From NCBI GenBank assembly GCA_012514635.1, contig JAAYZX010000115.1, positions 1 through 36,428 on the forward strand: DNA of 36,428 bases, given 5' to 3'. Shown here one piece after another: positions 7,420 through 15,108 of the stretch. The DNA is from Actinomycetota bacterium. Lineage in GTDB: Bacteria > Actinomycetota > Thermoleophilia > RBG-16-64-13. Made by a program: the position numbers and the translations under genes. Numbering within the stretch: the first letter of the stretch is position 1; the number at the start of each line of letters is the position of its first letter. The notes below the pieces were generated by a model that did not search any database, was not told the DNA's origin, and was given only the letters and a program-made list of their open reading frames with translations.

Positions 7420-9338
7420 CGATGTTTGACCGATTCGACGTCGTTGTGGCGGGAGGAGGACACGCCGGGTGTGAGGCCGCGCTGTCCGCCGCCCGCATGG
7501 GTTGCAGCGTAGCGTTGGTGACTCTCAATATCGACAAGATCGTGCTGATGCCCTGCAATCCTGCAGTGGGAGGGGTCGGTAAAGGCCAGCTGACCAGGGA
7601 GATCGACGCGCTGGGCGGCGAGCAGGGAAGGAACACGGACAGAGCGTTTGTGCAGATCAAGATGCTCAACACGTCGAAGGGGCCTGCCGTACGAGCGCTG
7701 CGCGCACAGACCGATAAGCGTCTTTATGAGGACTGGATGAAGATTACGCTTGTGCACACTCCGGGCCTCTACGTGATCCAGGGGGAAGTCTGCGGCCTCG
7801 ATGTTTCACGTGAAACAATTGTAGGAGTGCGTTTGGCGGACGGCCGTTTCTTCGGCACACGGGCGGTTGTGCTGGCCACCGGGACTTTCCTGGAGGGGAA
7901 AGTAGTGGTGGGGGAGCATACGTATGCCGCCGGGCGTGTCGGGGAGCTACCAGCGGTCGGATTGTCGGCGTCGTTGCGCGAAATGGGTCTGGAGCTGGGA
8001 CGTTTTCAATCGGCCACACCGCCCCGCATAGACGGGCGCACCATCGATGCAACGAAAATGTCCGAACAACCGGGCGATCCAGACCCACTCGGCTTCTCGC
8101 ACTGGCAGAAGCCTCAGACGCGGAGGCAAATTCCCTGCTACTTAACGTATACCACTCCCCACACTCACGAGGTGGTGGCTGATCACCTTCACCTCAGCCC
8201 CATTCGCACGGGTTCCGTCAGCGGTAAAGGTCCTCGTTACTGCCCGTCCATAGATCGCAAGCTCATCAATTTCCCCGAGAAACGGCGGCACCCGGTATTT
8301 GTGGAACCGGAGGGTGCTACCACGTGTGAGATGTATCTCCAGGGCTTGACCACGAGCCTGCCCATCTTTGTACAGGAGATGATCATTCGTGCCGTTCCTG
8401 GCTTGGAGAACGCTCGGCTCATTCGTCCGGGCTATGCTGTGGAATACGACTTCCTTCTTCCACATCAGCTCACCCACAGCTTGGAGGCCAAGGCAGTGCA
8501 CGGTCTTTTCGCCGCCGGCCAGATCAACGGGACATCGGGCTATGAGGAGGCTGCGGCATTGGGGCTGATGGCCGGGATCAACGCGGCTTTGTACGTGAAC
8601 AATCAAGAGCCTTTCGTGCTCCGACGCGATCAAGCGTATATCGGGGTGTTGATCGATGATCTCGTGACCAAGGAGATAGACGAGCCTTACCGGATGTTCA
8701 CTTCGCGCGCCGAATACCGACTGCTTCTGCGTCACGACAATGCGGCGGAAAGACTCTCTCCGCTTGGACACACGCTGGGACTGATCGATGACGAACAGAT
8801 CGCCGAGATAGAGCAACGCGGCCGATTGCTGGCAGAAGGGGAGGCTCTTCTGGCGACGTCAACTGTTAAAGTGGGAGATGTTACCAACGACATCTTAAAG
8901 TCGCTTGGCAGCTCTCCCATCACTGAGTCGCAGTCGGCGGCGCGGATGCTGCGCAGACCGGAACTTTCTTTACAGGACATCGTGAGAATGCTGCCCGAAA
9001 TCCCGCGCGTGATTCTAGAGAATCTGCCGCCCGATATTGCTGATCAGCTCGCGGTTCGTGTCCAATATGACGGCTACATTCAGCGACAACTCGGAGATAT
9101 CCGCCGTCGCAGAGCCACCGAGGAAACTCATATACCAGAGGACTTCGACTACGCGGGCGTTGAAGGAATCACCGTTGAGGCTAGGCAGAAGTTGTGTCGT
9201 TTTAGACCCGCCACTCTGGGTCAGGCATCTCGAATTGCGGGCGTGTCTCCCGCAGATATCTCCTTGCTATTGATCCACGTGCACCGCCGCCGCGGTGGCA
9301 ACAGTGTGCGACAGGGGCGGGAGCCCGCAGTGCGTTGA
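7416..9338 (+). CDS. mnmG: tRNA uridine-5-carboxymethylaminomethyl(34) synthesis enzyme MnmG
   Basis: MnmG is the FAD- and NADH-dependent partner of MnmE. The 640-residue product is full length. It has the FAD fingerprint (VVVAGGGHAGCEAAL), Cys47 in MPCNPAVGG and Cys276 in RYCPSID, matching the two catalytic cysteines of E. coli MnmG. It also has the ATGTFLEG motif and GLFAAGQINGTSGYEEAAA at 363-381. The C-terminal helical domain ends near the stop. The start ATG overlaps the stop of the preceding MnmG-like gene, so the paralogue is translated just before the functional enzyme. A perfect parS site is embedded at 7802-7817. Confidence 0.98.
   Translation: MTMFDRFDVVVAGGGHAGCEAALSAARMGCSVALVTLNIDKIVLMPCNPAVGGVGKGQLTREIDALGGEQGRNTDRAFVQIKMLNTSKGPAVRALRAQTDKRLYEDWMKITLVHTPGLYVIQGEVCGLDVSRETIVGVRLADGRFFGTRAVVLATGTFLEGKVVVGEHTYAAGRVGELPAVGLSASLREMGLELGRFQSATPPRIDGRTIDATKMSEQPGDPDPLGFSHWQKPQTRRQIPCYLTYTTPHTHEVVADHLHLSPIRTGSVSGKGPRYCPSIDRKLINFPEKRRHPVFVEPEGATTCEMYLQGLTTSLPIFVQEMIIRAVPGLENARLIRPGYAVEYDFLLPHQLTHSLEAKAVHGLFAAGQINGTSGYEEAAALGLMAGINAALYVNNQEPFVLRRDQAYIGVLIDDLVTKEIDEPYRMFTSRAEYRLLLRHDNAAERLSPLGHTLGLIDDEQIAEIEQRGRLLAEGEALLATSTVKVGDVTNDILKSLGSSPITESQSAARMLRRPELSLQDIVRMLPEIPRVILENLPPDIADQLAVRVQYDGYIQRQLGDIRRRRATEETHIPEDFDYAGVEGITVEARQKLCRFRPATLGQASRIAGVSPADISLLLIHVHRRRGGNSVRQGREPAVR
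7802..7817. promoter_or_regulatory. parS: parS centromere site (ParB-binding)
   Basis: TGTTTCACGTGAAACA is a perfect 16-bp palindrome identical to the consensus chromosomal parS. It lies inside mnmG, encoding part of DVSRETI, about 6 kb from the DnaA boxes and 3 kb before parB. ParB loads here as a CTP-dependent clamp. I found no second copy in this window. Confidence 0.95.
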
Positions 9339-9348
9339 GTGGCGCAGG

Positions 9349-10086
9349 ATGGCGCGACTGACACAGGGCAAGGCGTATGCGGAAGCCGGGCTCAGCGAGG
9401 CTGCCCAGCAGCAACTGAGCCGGCTTGCCGACATCCTGCTTATGGCACCGGTCAACGTTACGGCGACACGGAGCACAGAGGACGTTGAACTTCGTCATTT
9501 TCTTGACTGCCTCGTACTTCTTGAGTTGCCCGCGGTTCGAGTGCCCGGCGCGCAGCTTGTCGATGTGGGAAGTGGCGGGGGTCTGCCGGCACTGGTGTTG
9601 GGCATTGCTCTGCCGCAGGCCAGGATTGTCGCTGTTGAGTCTATAGGCAAGAAGTGTGATTTCATTCGTGGGGCGGCAGCAGAACTGGAGTTGGACAATG
9701 TGGTCGTCGAGTGCGTACGGGCAGAGGAATTTGGACAGAGTGTGGGTCGCGAGCGTTTTGGAGTGGCGGTGTCACGGGCCGTGGGAGCGCTGGGCTTGGT
9801 GGCGGAGTTCTGCGCGCCGCTTGTGAAAGTCGATGGGTTCTTTGTTGCCATGAAAGGACGCCTGGACGTTTCGGAATGGAGCGAGGGTGTGATGGCGCTC
9901 GGTATACTGGGAGTGGAGCAGGTGGAGCAGATCCCGGTAGTCCCATTCGTTGGGGCAAGGAACCGATGCCTCGTGGTGGGGCGCAAAGTGCGCAGTACAC
10001 CCGCAGGGCTGCCCCGCCGACCGGGTATCGCTGCGAAGCGACCCCTCGGATCTGGAGCCGGCAAGTGGGGCGCAGCGCGGGAGTAG
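9349..10086 (+). CDS. rsmG: 16S rRNA (guanine(527)-N7)-methyltransferase RsmG
   Basis: RsmG methylates G527 of 16S rRNA using S-adenosylmethionine. The product (about 245 aa) has the family N-terminal feature NVTATRS...ELRHFLDCL, the SAM-binding loop LVDVGSGGGLPALVL, and VAVESIGKKCDFIRG in the next strand. The C-terminal 35 residues (after CLVVGRKV) are basic, low in complexity and longer than in most family members. ATG 9349 is preferred. An in-frame GTG at 9295 would overlap the mnmG end by 44 nt and adds only a non-conserved segment. The gene sits in the usual mnmG-rsmG-parA order. Confidence 0.95.
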   Translation: MARLTQGKAYAEAGLSEAAQQQLSRLADILLMAPVNVTATRSTEDVELRHFLDCLVLLELPAVRVPGAQLVDVGSGGGLPALVLGIALPQARIVAVESIGKKCDFIRGAAAELELDNVVVECVRAEEFGQSVGRERFGVAVSRAVGALGLVAEFCAPLVKVDGFFVAMKGRLDVSEWSEGVMALGILGVEQVEQIPVVPFVGARNRCLVVGRKVRSTPAGLPRRPGIAAKRPLGSGAGKWGAARE

Positions 10087-10097
10087 GGAGAAGATCT

Positions 10098-10865
10098 GTG
10101 ATCTACGCCATCGCCAATCAGAAAGGTGGAGTCGGAAAGACTACGACGGCCATTAATCTGGCGGCTACCATCGCGCAGGCGGGGGAGACGGTTTTGTTGG
10201 TGGATGCAGATCCGCAGAGCAACTCCACCACCGGCTTGGGGTTCTCTCTGCGCGACCCCCGTCACACGGTGTTCGAGCTTCTTCTTGGAGAGCACAGCCT
10301 CGAGGATGTCATTGTCCCCACGAGTGTCCCGGGTCTCATGCTTGCCCCTGCTTCTCCGGACATGGCGGGTGCGGCTGTGATCCTGCCGCGACTTCAGCGC
10401 CGGGAATATCGCCTGCGCATGGCTTTAGAGCCCGTGCGCGCGCCGTCGAAGCCGCGGTTCTCGTTTGCGTTCATAGATTGTCCGCCATCGCTAGATCTGC
10501 TGACCGTGAATGCGTTGGTGGCAGCGGATGCGGTTATTGTTCCGGTTCAGGCCGAATACTACGCCCTCGAGGGTTTGGCCCAGCTCTTAGGCACCGTCGA
10601 TGCCGTCAGGACCAGACTGAATCCAGATCTGCACGTGGCCGGTCTGGTGCTCACCATGGCGGACGCGCGCACGAAACTGGCTCGTGAGGTGGAGGAAGAG
10701 GTACGTCGCCACTTCCCCGATGTTACCTATCGCACCGTGGTCCCCAGGAACGTACGTCTGGCGGAAGCTCCCTCGCACGGAGTGCCGGTATCGCTCCTCG
10801 ATCCGCATTGCGCCGGGACCGATGCGTACTTCGATCTCGCCAAGGAGGTGGTAGCTCATGCTTGA
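10098..10865 (+). CDS. parA: Chromosome-partitioning ATPase ParA/Soj
   Basis: ParA is a deviant Walker ATPase that binds DNA nonspecifically and drives ParB-parS origin segregation. The 255-residue protein begins with IYAIANQKGGVGKTTTAINL (deviant Walker A with the signature Lys). It then has LLVDADPQSN (A') and FIDCPPSLDLLTVNAL (Walker B). The length is typical of Soj without an N-terminal HTH. GTG 10098 has GGGAG 8 nt upstream and gives the canonical N-terminus; the frame is open upstream to 9711 only because it shadows rsmG. The end overlaps parB by 8 nt. Confidence 0.97.
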   Translation: MIYAIANQKGGVGKTTTAINLAATIAQAGETVLLVDADPQSNSTTGLGFSLRDPRHTVFELLLGEHSLEDVIVPTSVPGLMLAPASPDMAGAAVILPRLQRREYRLRMALEPVRAPSKPRFSFAFIDCPPSLDLLTVNALVAADAVIVPVQAEYYALEGLAQLLGTVDAVRTRLNPDLHVAGLVLTMADARTKLAREVEEEVRRHFPDVTYRTVVPRNVRLAEAPSHGVPVSLLDPHCAGTDAYFDLAKEVVAHA

Positions 10866-11781
10866 GCGCAAAGCACGGTTGGGGCGCGGGCTGGCGGAAC
10901 TTCTGGGAGAAGGACGGGTGGGAAGCGACACTTACGCCGGCGACGGTAAAGAGGCCGGCGACGCGACTGCAGCCCGTAAAGCGACGGATGCTGCCCCGGT
11001 CGGTATCAGTGAATTGCCCGTATCTCAGCTTCGGCCCAATCCGCGTCAGCCGCGACGGGACATGGATCGGGAAGGGCTGGAAGAGTTGGCGGAATCCATG
11101 CGCTCGTTGGGGATCGTGCAACCGATTATTGTGCGTCCTGTCGACGGGGGGTTCGAGATCATCGCCGGGGAGCGTCGTTGGCGGGCGGCGCAGTTGGCGG
11201 GATTCACTGTTGTTCCCGTGATTGTGCGGGAGGCTTCCGATACTGAGAGTCTGGAGATCGCCCTAGTGGAAAACGTAGTCCGTCGTCAACTCAATCCCGT
11301 CGACGAAGCTTACGCGCTCCAGGTGCTGCTGGAGGATCTCGGCTCCACACAGGAGGCATTGGCTGCGCGCCTGGGACGCAGTCGTCCCGCGCTGACGAAC
11401 AAAATGCGCCTGCTGGATTTGCCGGGTCCCGTTCAGGAATTGGTGGCGAGTGGCGATCTCAGTGAGGGACACGGTCGCGCCCTGCTGGGCCTCCGTGGGC
11501 GGGGTGAGCAGATTCGGCTCGCACAGAGGGCGGTCGCTCGCGGCCTATCCGTGCGTTCAGTGGAGGCGGAAGTCAAGAAAATGACTGCGGGCAGTATGCT
11601 CGCCATCGATCGACCCAGGTTGTCTTTGCCGCCTGAGTTGTTGGACGAGGCTCGCGAGGGTTTCCAGGAGGCCTTCGGCGTCTTGCCCCGCATCAAACTG
11701 GGAGCCGCCGGTGGAAAGGTGGAGCTTCCTTTCCGAGACGAAGCGCAGCTGGCGGAGCTGTTGCGCCGGCTGGCTCGATAG
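10858..11781 (+). CDS. parB: Chromosome-partitioning protein ParB/Spo0J
   Basis: ParB is a CTPase clamp that loads at parS. The 307-residue product starts with the ParA-stimulating basic segment RKARLGRGLAELL. After a variable linker, the ParB/Srx domain shows NPRQPRR, IIAGERRWRAAQLAG (the CTP-binding GERR box) and LVENVVRRQLNPVDEA. The DNA-binding HTH follows (TQEALAARLGRSRPALTNKMRLL). The C-terminus is a predicted dimerisation helix. Its likely target is the parS at 7802-7817. The start ATG overlaps parA, so the two are coupled. Confidence 0.97.
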   Translation: MLERKARLGRGLAELLGEGRVGSDTYAGDGKEAGDATAARKATDAAPVGISELPVSQLRPNPRQPRRDMDREGLEELAESMRSLGIVQPIIVRPVDGGFEIIAGERRWRAAQLAGFTVVPVIVREASDTESLEIALVENVVRRQLNPVDEAYALQVLLEDLGSTQEALAARLGRSRPALTNKMRLLDLPGPVQELVASGDLSEGHGRALLGLRGRGEQIRLAQRAVARGLSVRSVEAEVKKMTAGSMLAIDRPRLSLPPELLDEAREGFQEAFGVLPRIKLGAAGGKVELPFRDEAQLAELLRRLAR

Positions 11782-11843
11782 TATCCGCCGCGTCGACCAA
11801 CTCTGCAGCAAGCATAGCCACATGGTGCTGTTATGATAGGGAT

Positions 11844-12545
11844 ATGCGGGTGGACACTGAGTGCATGCGGGATGAGGGGACCTGGAAGCTGGCCGTGCAT
11901 ATCGGGCTGGAGCGAGAGGAGTCTTCGCGACTTTTCCTCTTGGGCGACATCCTAGTGTCGTGGCCGACGGATGGACTTCTGGTATCGTCGTCTACCAGCA
12001 GGCCGTTGGCGCGCGGTTTCATGTATCTATCAGAAATTCAGTCACGATGTGATGGACTTCTTCTCGAGTTTGGAACGGAAACGCATGCCCGCCGGGCTCT
12101 TGCTGTGATAACGGCGCAACTAGAAACTGCCGCGCGTCGACTCGCTGTACGTACCAGGGGCGCAAAGGCCGAGACATCTGCGGTTACGCAACCAGGTGAC
12201 GCTGAGGCGCCTGTGCAGGAGGGTTCCATGCAGAGCTTGATCGCCGAGTACACGGAGATGGCGAACGTAGTGGCGGCGCTTCTGATATCGGATCAGGGGT
12301 TGGTCGTTGCCTGCGTGGAGAAGAGAAGCATAGAAGCCGAGACCATCGCGGCTCTGGTAGTTGAAACGTTGAGTGCTGCCTGCCGTTTCGGGGTTGTGGC
12401 AGGCATGGGCCCTCTTGACACCATGTCTCTAGAGTACGAGAGCATGGGTTTGGTCCTGGCACCCTTCACAGAGGACGTTACACTTGTGTTGGTGAAAGAA
12501 CTTCAGCCGTCGGACAGAAGGGAGGACAACACGCCTCCAGTCTGA
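11844..12545 (+). CDS. Protein with C-terminal roadblock/LC7 domain
   Basis: This 233-residue cytoplasmic protein has no assigned function. The C-terminal part (about residues 129-222) resembles a roadblock/LC7 (MglB-type) domain: LIAEYTEMANVVAALLISDQGLVVA, then ETIAALVVETLSAACRF and a closing strand set ending in DVTLVLV. Such domains often dimerise and act as partners of small Ras-like GTPases, but no such GTPase is visible here. The first 90 residues look like a separate compact alpha/beta domain with no recognisable family; a Thr/Ala/Glu linker joins the two. A TATGAT at 11832-11837 lies only 6 nt before the ATG, so transcription could be leaderless. The 3' end overlaps the convergent gene by 43 nt. 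Confidence 0.7.
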   Translation: MRVDTECMRDEGTWKLAVHIGLEREESSRLFLLGDILVSWPTDGLLVSSSTSRPLARGFMYLSEIQSRCDGLLLEFGTETHARRALAVITAQLETAARRLAVRTRGAKAETSAVTQPGDAEAPVQEGSMQSLIAEYTEMANVVAALLISDQGLVVACVEKRSIEAETIAALVVETLSAACRFGVVAGMGPLDTMSLEYESMGLVLAPFTEDVTLVLVKELQPSDRREDNTPPV

Positions 12546-12955
12546 TAGTCCAGCAAAGCGACTACGTCAGGCTGCTCTGAAGAAGGCGCGTCCGTGGCTT
12601 TCGCCCAGATCTCCCATACGAACGGTCCTTGTACCTCTGCCTGCAGAAGCGAGCCGGTACGCGTGCGGTACTCGTAATTTTGGGAGGAAGGGAAGAACAA
12701 TAGTTCGACCATGGTGGCTGAGGTGCCGGTTCCAGCTAGGAGCTCATGGGCACGATCCAGAGCCTTCCCCGATTGGCCCAGACGGGCGCCGTGACTGGCG
12801 CGTGCCGCCGCGATCACGAAGCCGTACGCGCGAATTGGATGAGTCAGGTATTGGCCGTCTTGAGTGGGAGAAGTGAACCTCTCCGCCAGCGGCATGGGCA
12901 ACAAGAGTACGACTACCAGCGCCGTCAGTATTGCCCAAAGCCAGAGTCTTCTCAC
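12503..12955 (-). CDS. Membrane-anchored hypothetical protein
   Basis: This 150-residue protein of unknown function is probably exported or anchored. After a short basic start (RRLWLW), a hydrophobic stretch (AILTALVVVLLLPMPLA, about residues 7-23) should span the membrane, leaving an outside domain without recognised motifs. GTG 12955 is chosen because GAGGGGG lies just upstream and the membrane segment then falls at the N-terminus; the frame is open to 13003, inside rlmN. It is the last gene of the minus-strand operon after rlmN and ends tail-to-tail over the roadblock gene. Confidence 0.6.
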   Translation of the reverse strand: MRRLWLWAILTALVVVLLLPMPLAERFTSPTQDGQYLTHPIRAYGFVIAAARASHGARLGQSGKALDRAHELLAGTGTSATMVELLFFPSSQNYEYRTRTGSLLQAEVQGPFVWEIWAKATDAPSSEQPDVVALLDYQTGGVLSSLLSDG

Positions 12956-12977
12956 CGCATCCCCCTCTATGCAGCCG

Positions 12978-14147
12978 TTAAAATGTCCGTCCACCGTGAT
13001 CATGCCACAGATCGATAGGTGGCGCTGAGGCCGGGCTCTGCTCGGCGGCGAGCTGTCCGCATGCAGCGTTGATGGAGTGCCCCAGACTTATTCTTATGCT
13101 CACATCAACCTGCAGGCTCCGGAGTTCATCCTGGAAGCGGGCGACGGCGTTACTTTGTGAGGGACTGAAATTCCCGCGGGCCTCGTTCCAGGTGATGAGG
13201 TTCACTGCGGCTACTCTACCGCGGAGAAGTCGCGCGAGGGCTCGAGCGTGAGAGACAGAGTCGTTTACTCCACGCAATAGCACGTATTCCACCATAAGCT
13301 TGCGACGTGTCAATGCAAAATGAGTGTCGGTGGCTGCCAGTATTGTTTGGAGGGGGTGCTTACGATTGGCGGGGATGAGACGATTGCGCAATTCGTTGGA
13401 TGTGGCATGTAGCGACAAGGCCAGATTGACCTGAGGCTCTCTGTGGGCGAGCTCTACAATGCCATCGGGTATGCCTACCGTCGACACGGAAATGCCTCGG
13501 GAGCGCAGGTCTAGGCCGCGCGGATCGCGCAGGAGGCGGATGGCCCCGAAGAGTGCCCGCCGGTTGAGCAGAGGCTCTCCCATGCCCATGAAGACCACGT
13601 TGGAGACTCGACGTCCCTCAGCTGTTACGAGGGCGCCTGCCAGTCGTACCTGGTCAATGATCTCCGCCACAGTAAGGTTTCTGTGGAATCCCATGCCTCC
13701 GGTAGCACAAAACGTGCATCCGAGAGCACAACCCACCTGAGTCGATACGCACACAGTGACGCGGTCCGTATAGCGCATTACCACAGTTTCCACCTGTAAG
13801 CCGTCGCTGAGGGATAAGACGAGTTTGGTCACAGCCCGGCCGTCGTCCGCTCTGCGGATCACAGTGGTCTCTTTGTTGGCCGCAGAGGCTAGAGTTCGGC
13901 GTATCTCCATGGGTAGAACTGTGCAGGCCGAGAGGGACGCGCCGGGCCTCCTCATGAGGTGTTCGTATATCTGCTGGTAGCGGAAGCGCGGCGCGGAGAG
14001 TGCTGTTAGGAGCTCGGCCAGGTCGGGTCGGTAAAGGGTCAGCGCTTCCTGCGCAGTGAGAGGAGAACTGATTGCGGCGGCGCCGGCGGGCCTTGGGGGC
14101 CCGCCGGCGCCGCTCCTATTTCGCCTCGTGCGGGCCATGCGGCGCAC
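12978..14147 (-). CDS. rlmN: 23S rRNA (adenine(2503)-C2) / tRNA methyltransferase RlmN
   Basis: RlmN is a radical-SAM methylase that makes 2-methyladenosine at A2503 of 23S rRNA and A37 of some tRNAs. The product is 389 aa. The [4Fe-4S] motif CALGCTFC places cysteines at about 140, 144 and 147. FMGMGEPLLN and the C-terminal INAACGQL, with the second catalytic Cys, complete the family pattern. The first 30 residues are an atypical Arg/Gly/Pro/Ala segment coded by a perfect GC-rich inverted repeat (14078-14112). No alternative start lies between it and the conserved domain, so the start at 14147 (or ATG 14138) is kept. The gene overlaps the upstream SAM hydrolase end by 32 nt. Confidence 0.95.
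   Translation of the reverse strand: MRRMARTRRNRSGAGGPPRPAGAAAISSPLTAQEALTLYRPDLAELLTALSAPRFRYQQIYEHLMRRPGASLSACTVLPMEIRRTLASAANKETTVIRRADDGRAVTKLVLSLSDGLQVETVVMRYTDRVTVCVSTQVGCALGCTFCATGGMGFHRNLTVAEIIDQVRLAGALVTAEGRRVSNVVFMGMGEPLLNRRALFGAIRLLRDPRGLDLRSRGISVSTVGIPDGIVELAHREPQVNLALSLHATSNELRNRLIPANRKHPLQTILAATDTHFALTRRKLMVEYVLLRGVNDSVSHARALARLLRGRVAAVNLITWNEARGNFSPSQSNAVARFQDELRSLQVDVSIRISLGHSINAACGQLAAEQSPASAPPIDLWHDHGGRTF
14078..14112. other. Perfect 15-bp GC inverted repeat at the rlmN start
   Basis: Arms 14078-14092 and 14098-14112 are exact reverse complements around a 5-nt loop. On the minus strand the hairpin begins just after the stop codon of the SAM hydrolase-family gene (14116-14118) and lies in codons about 12-24 of rlmN. 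There is no T-run after it, so it is not a textbook terminator; it could attenuate transcription or translation between the two genes. Confidence 0.8.
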
Positions 14148-15096
14148 GGTAGGGCGTGGGTACAGGGTTGCCCGGACGAGGTAGATTGCTCAGTTCGACA
14201 TGATCGTGCAAGCTAAGCTGCAGCATGTCGGCGGCCCGTTGTCCGCGCATCACAAGTGCCGCGCAACCCCACGAGTCCTCAAGGAGGCCCAACTCCCCAG
14301 GTTCGAGCTCCGCGTACGTGCGAACCTGCCGGGCTGCGTAGTCTCCGCCGTGTGCGCGGATTTGAACCCAAGCTGAGGCCGGGATGGCGACCTCTCCGCT
14401 TGGGATTGGCCCGCTCACGGTCCGGTCGCCGGCACCGCGTGAGGTCCCGTAGCTCGACGGATCGTCCGGCAGGTGTAGAGCACACATTGCCCGGCTCCAT
14501 TCTAGGGAAAGCTGCACGTTGCCGAAAACGTCCACTTCGCTTACAGCGGCACAGAGAGCGGCAGATGATGTCGAGGAGACGGTGTCCTCTAGGTGTACGA
14601 GTTCCGCCGGATGGATTGGGTCGCCCAAAGTACCGGGTAGTTCTCCTTGCAGGAGGAGGGCCACCGCGGGGGCGAATATGTCACGTCCGTGAAAGGTGTG
14701 TGAAGCGTCTCCGTCGATACCGGCCAGCTCCCTTATGCGTTCGTGGCTAAGCGCCCATGCCATAGTCGTGCCGCCCAGAGCGTCGGCGGCCGGTACCAGA
14801 AGACCGTTATCGGGACCCACCAGGTGGTCGCCTCGGCTACAGACGAGGCATAGGGCCCGGCGGGTTGTTCCCACTCCCGGATCCACCACGGCAAGGTGGG
14901 TGGCAGGAGGCCCCCAGGGAAGAAGTCTGCGCAAGAGCCAAGCACCTGCCGACACGTCACCTGGTGAAATGTCGTGCGATAGGTTCAGTACTCTGGCGGC
15001 CGGCGTCAGACGATAAATTACCAGCTCGCATGCGGCAGCATACCCGCTCTTGGCACCAAAGTCAGAGAGAAAGGTTACGAGGCGGGACGATTCCAT
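14116..15096 (-). CDS. SAM hydrolase / SAM hydroxide adenosyltransferase family (DUF62)
   Basis: This family, related to fluorinase and chlorinase, hydrolyses S-adenosylmethionine to adenosine and methionine in characterised members. The 326-residue product has SDFG (11-14), VDPGVGT (71-77), GPDNGLL (94-100) and FHGRDIFAP (135-143). The Asp-Arg-His set (Asp72, Arg79 or Arg80, His136) matches the family's water-activating triad. The C-terminal beta domain includes DVFGNVQL, and a Pro-rich tail closes the protein. It lies 12 nt after the GH57 glucanotransferase and overlaps rlmN, itself a SAM user. The substrate is inferred from the family, not from context. Confidence 0.85.
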   Translation of the reverse strand: MESSRLVTFLSDFGAKSGYAAACELVIYRLTPAARVLNLSHDISPGDVSAGAWLLRRLLPWGPPATHLAVVDPGVGTTRRALCLVCSRGDHLVGPDNGLLVPAADALGGTTMAWALSHERIRELAGIDGDASHTFHGRDIFAPAVALLLQGELPGTLGDPIHPAELVHLEDTVSSTSSAALCAAVSEVDVFGNVQLSLEWSRAMCALHLPDDPSSYGTSRGAGDRTVSGPIPSGEVAIPASAWVQIRAHGGDYAARQVRTYAELEPGELGLLEDSWGCAALVMRGQRAADMLQLSLHDHVELSNLPRPGNPVPTPYRAPHGPHEAK

Positions 15097-15108
15097 AGGG
15101 CGCCTCCT

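Noticed and set aside
9711-10097. N-terminal extension of ParA (frame open upstream)
   Set aside because: It overlaps rsmG in another frame and encodes no ParA-like sequence; GTG 10098 has a good ribosome binding site.
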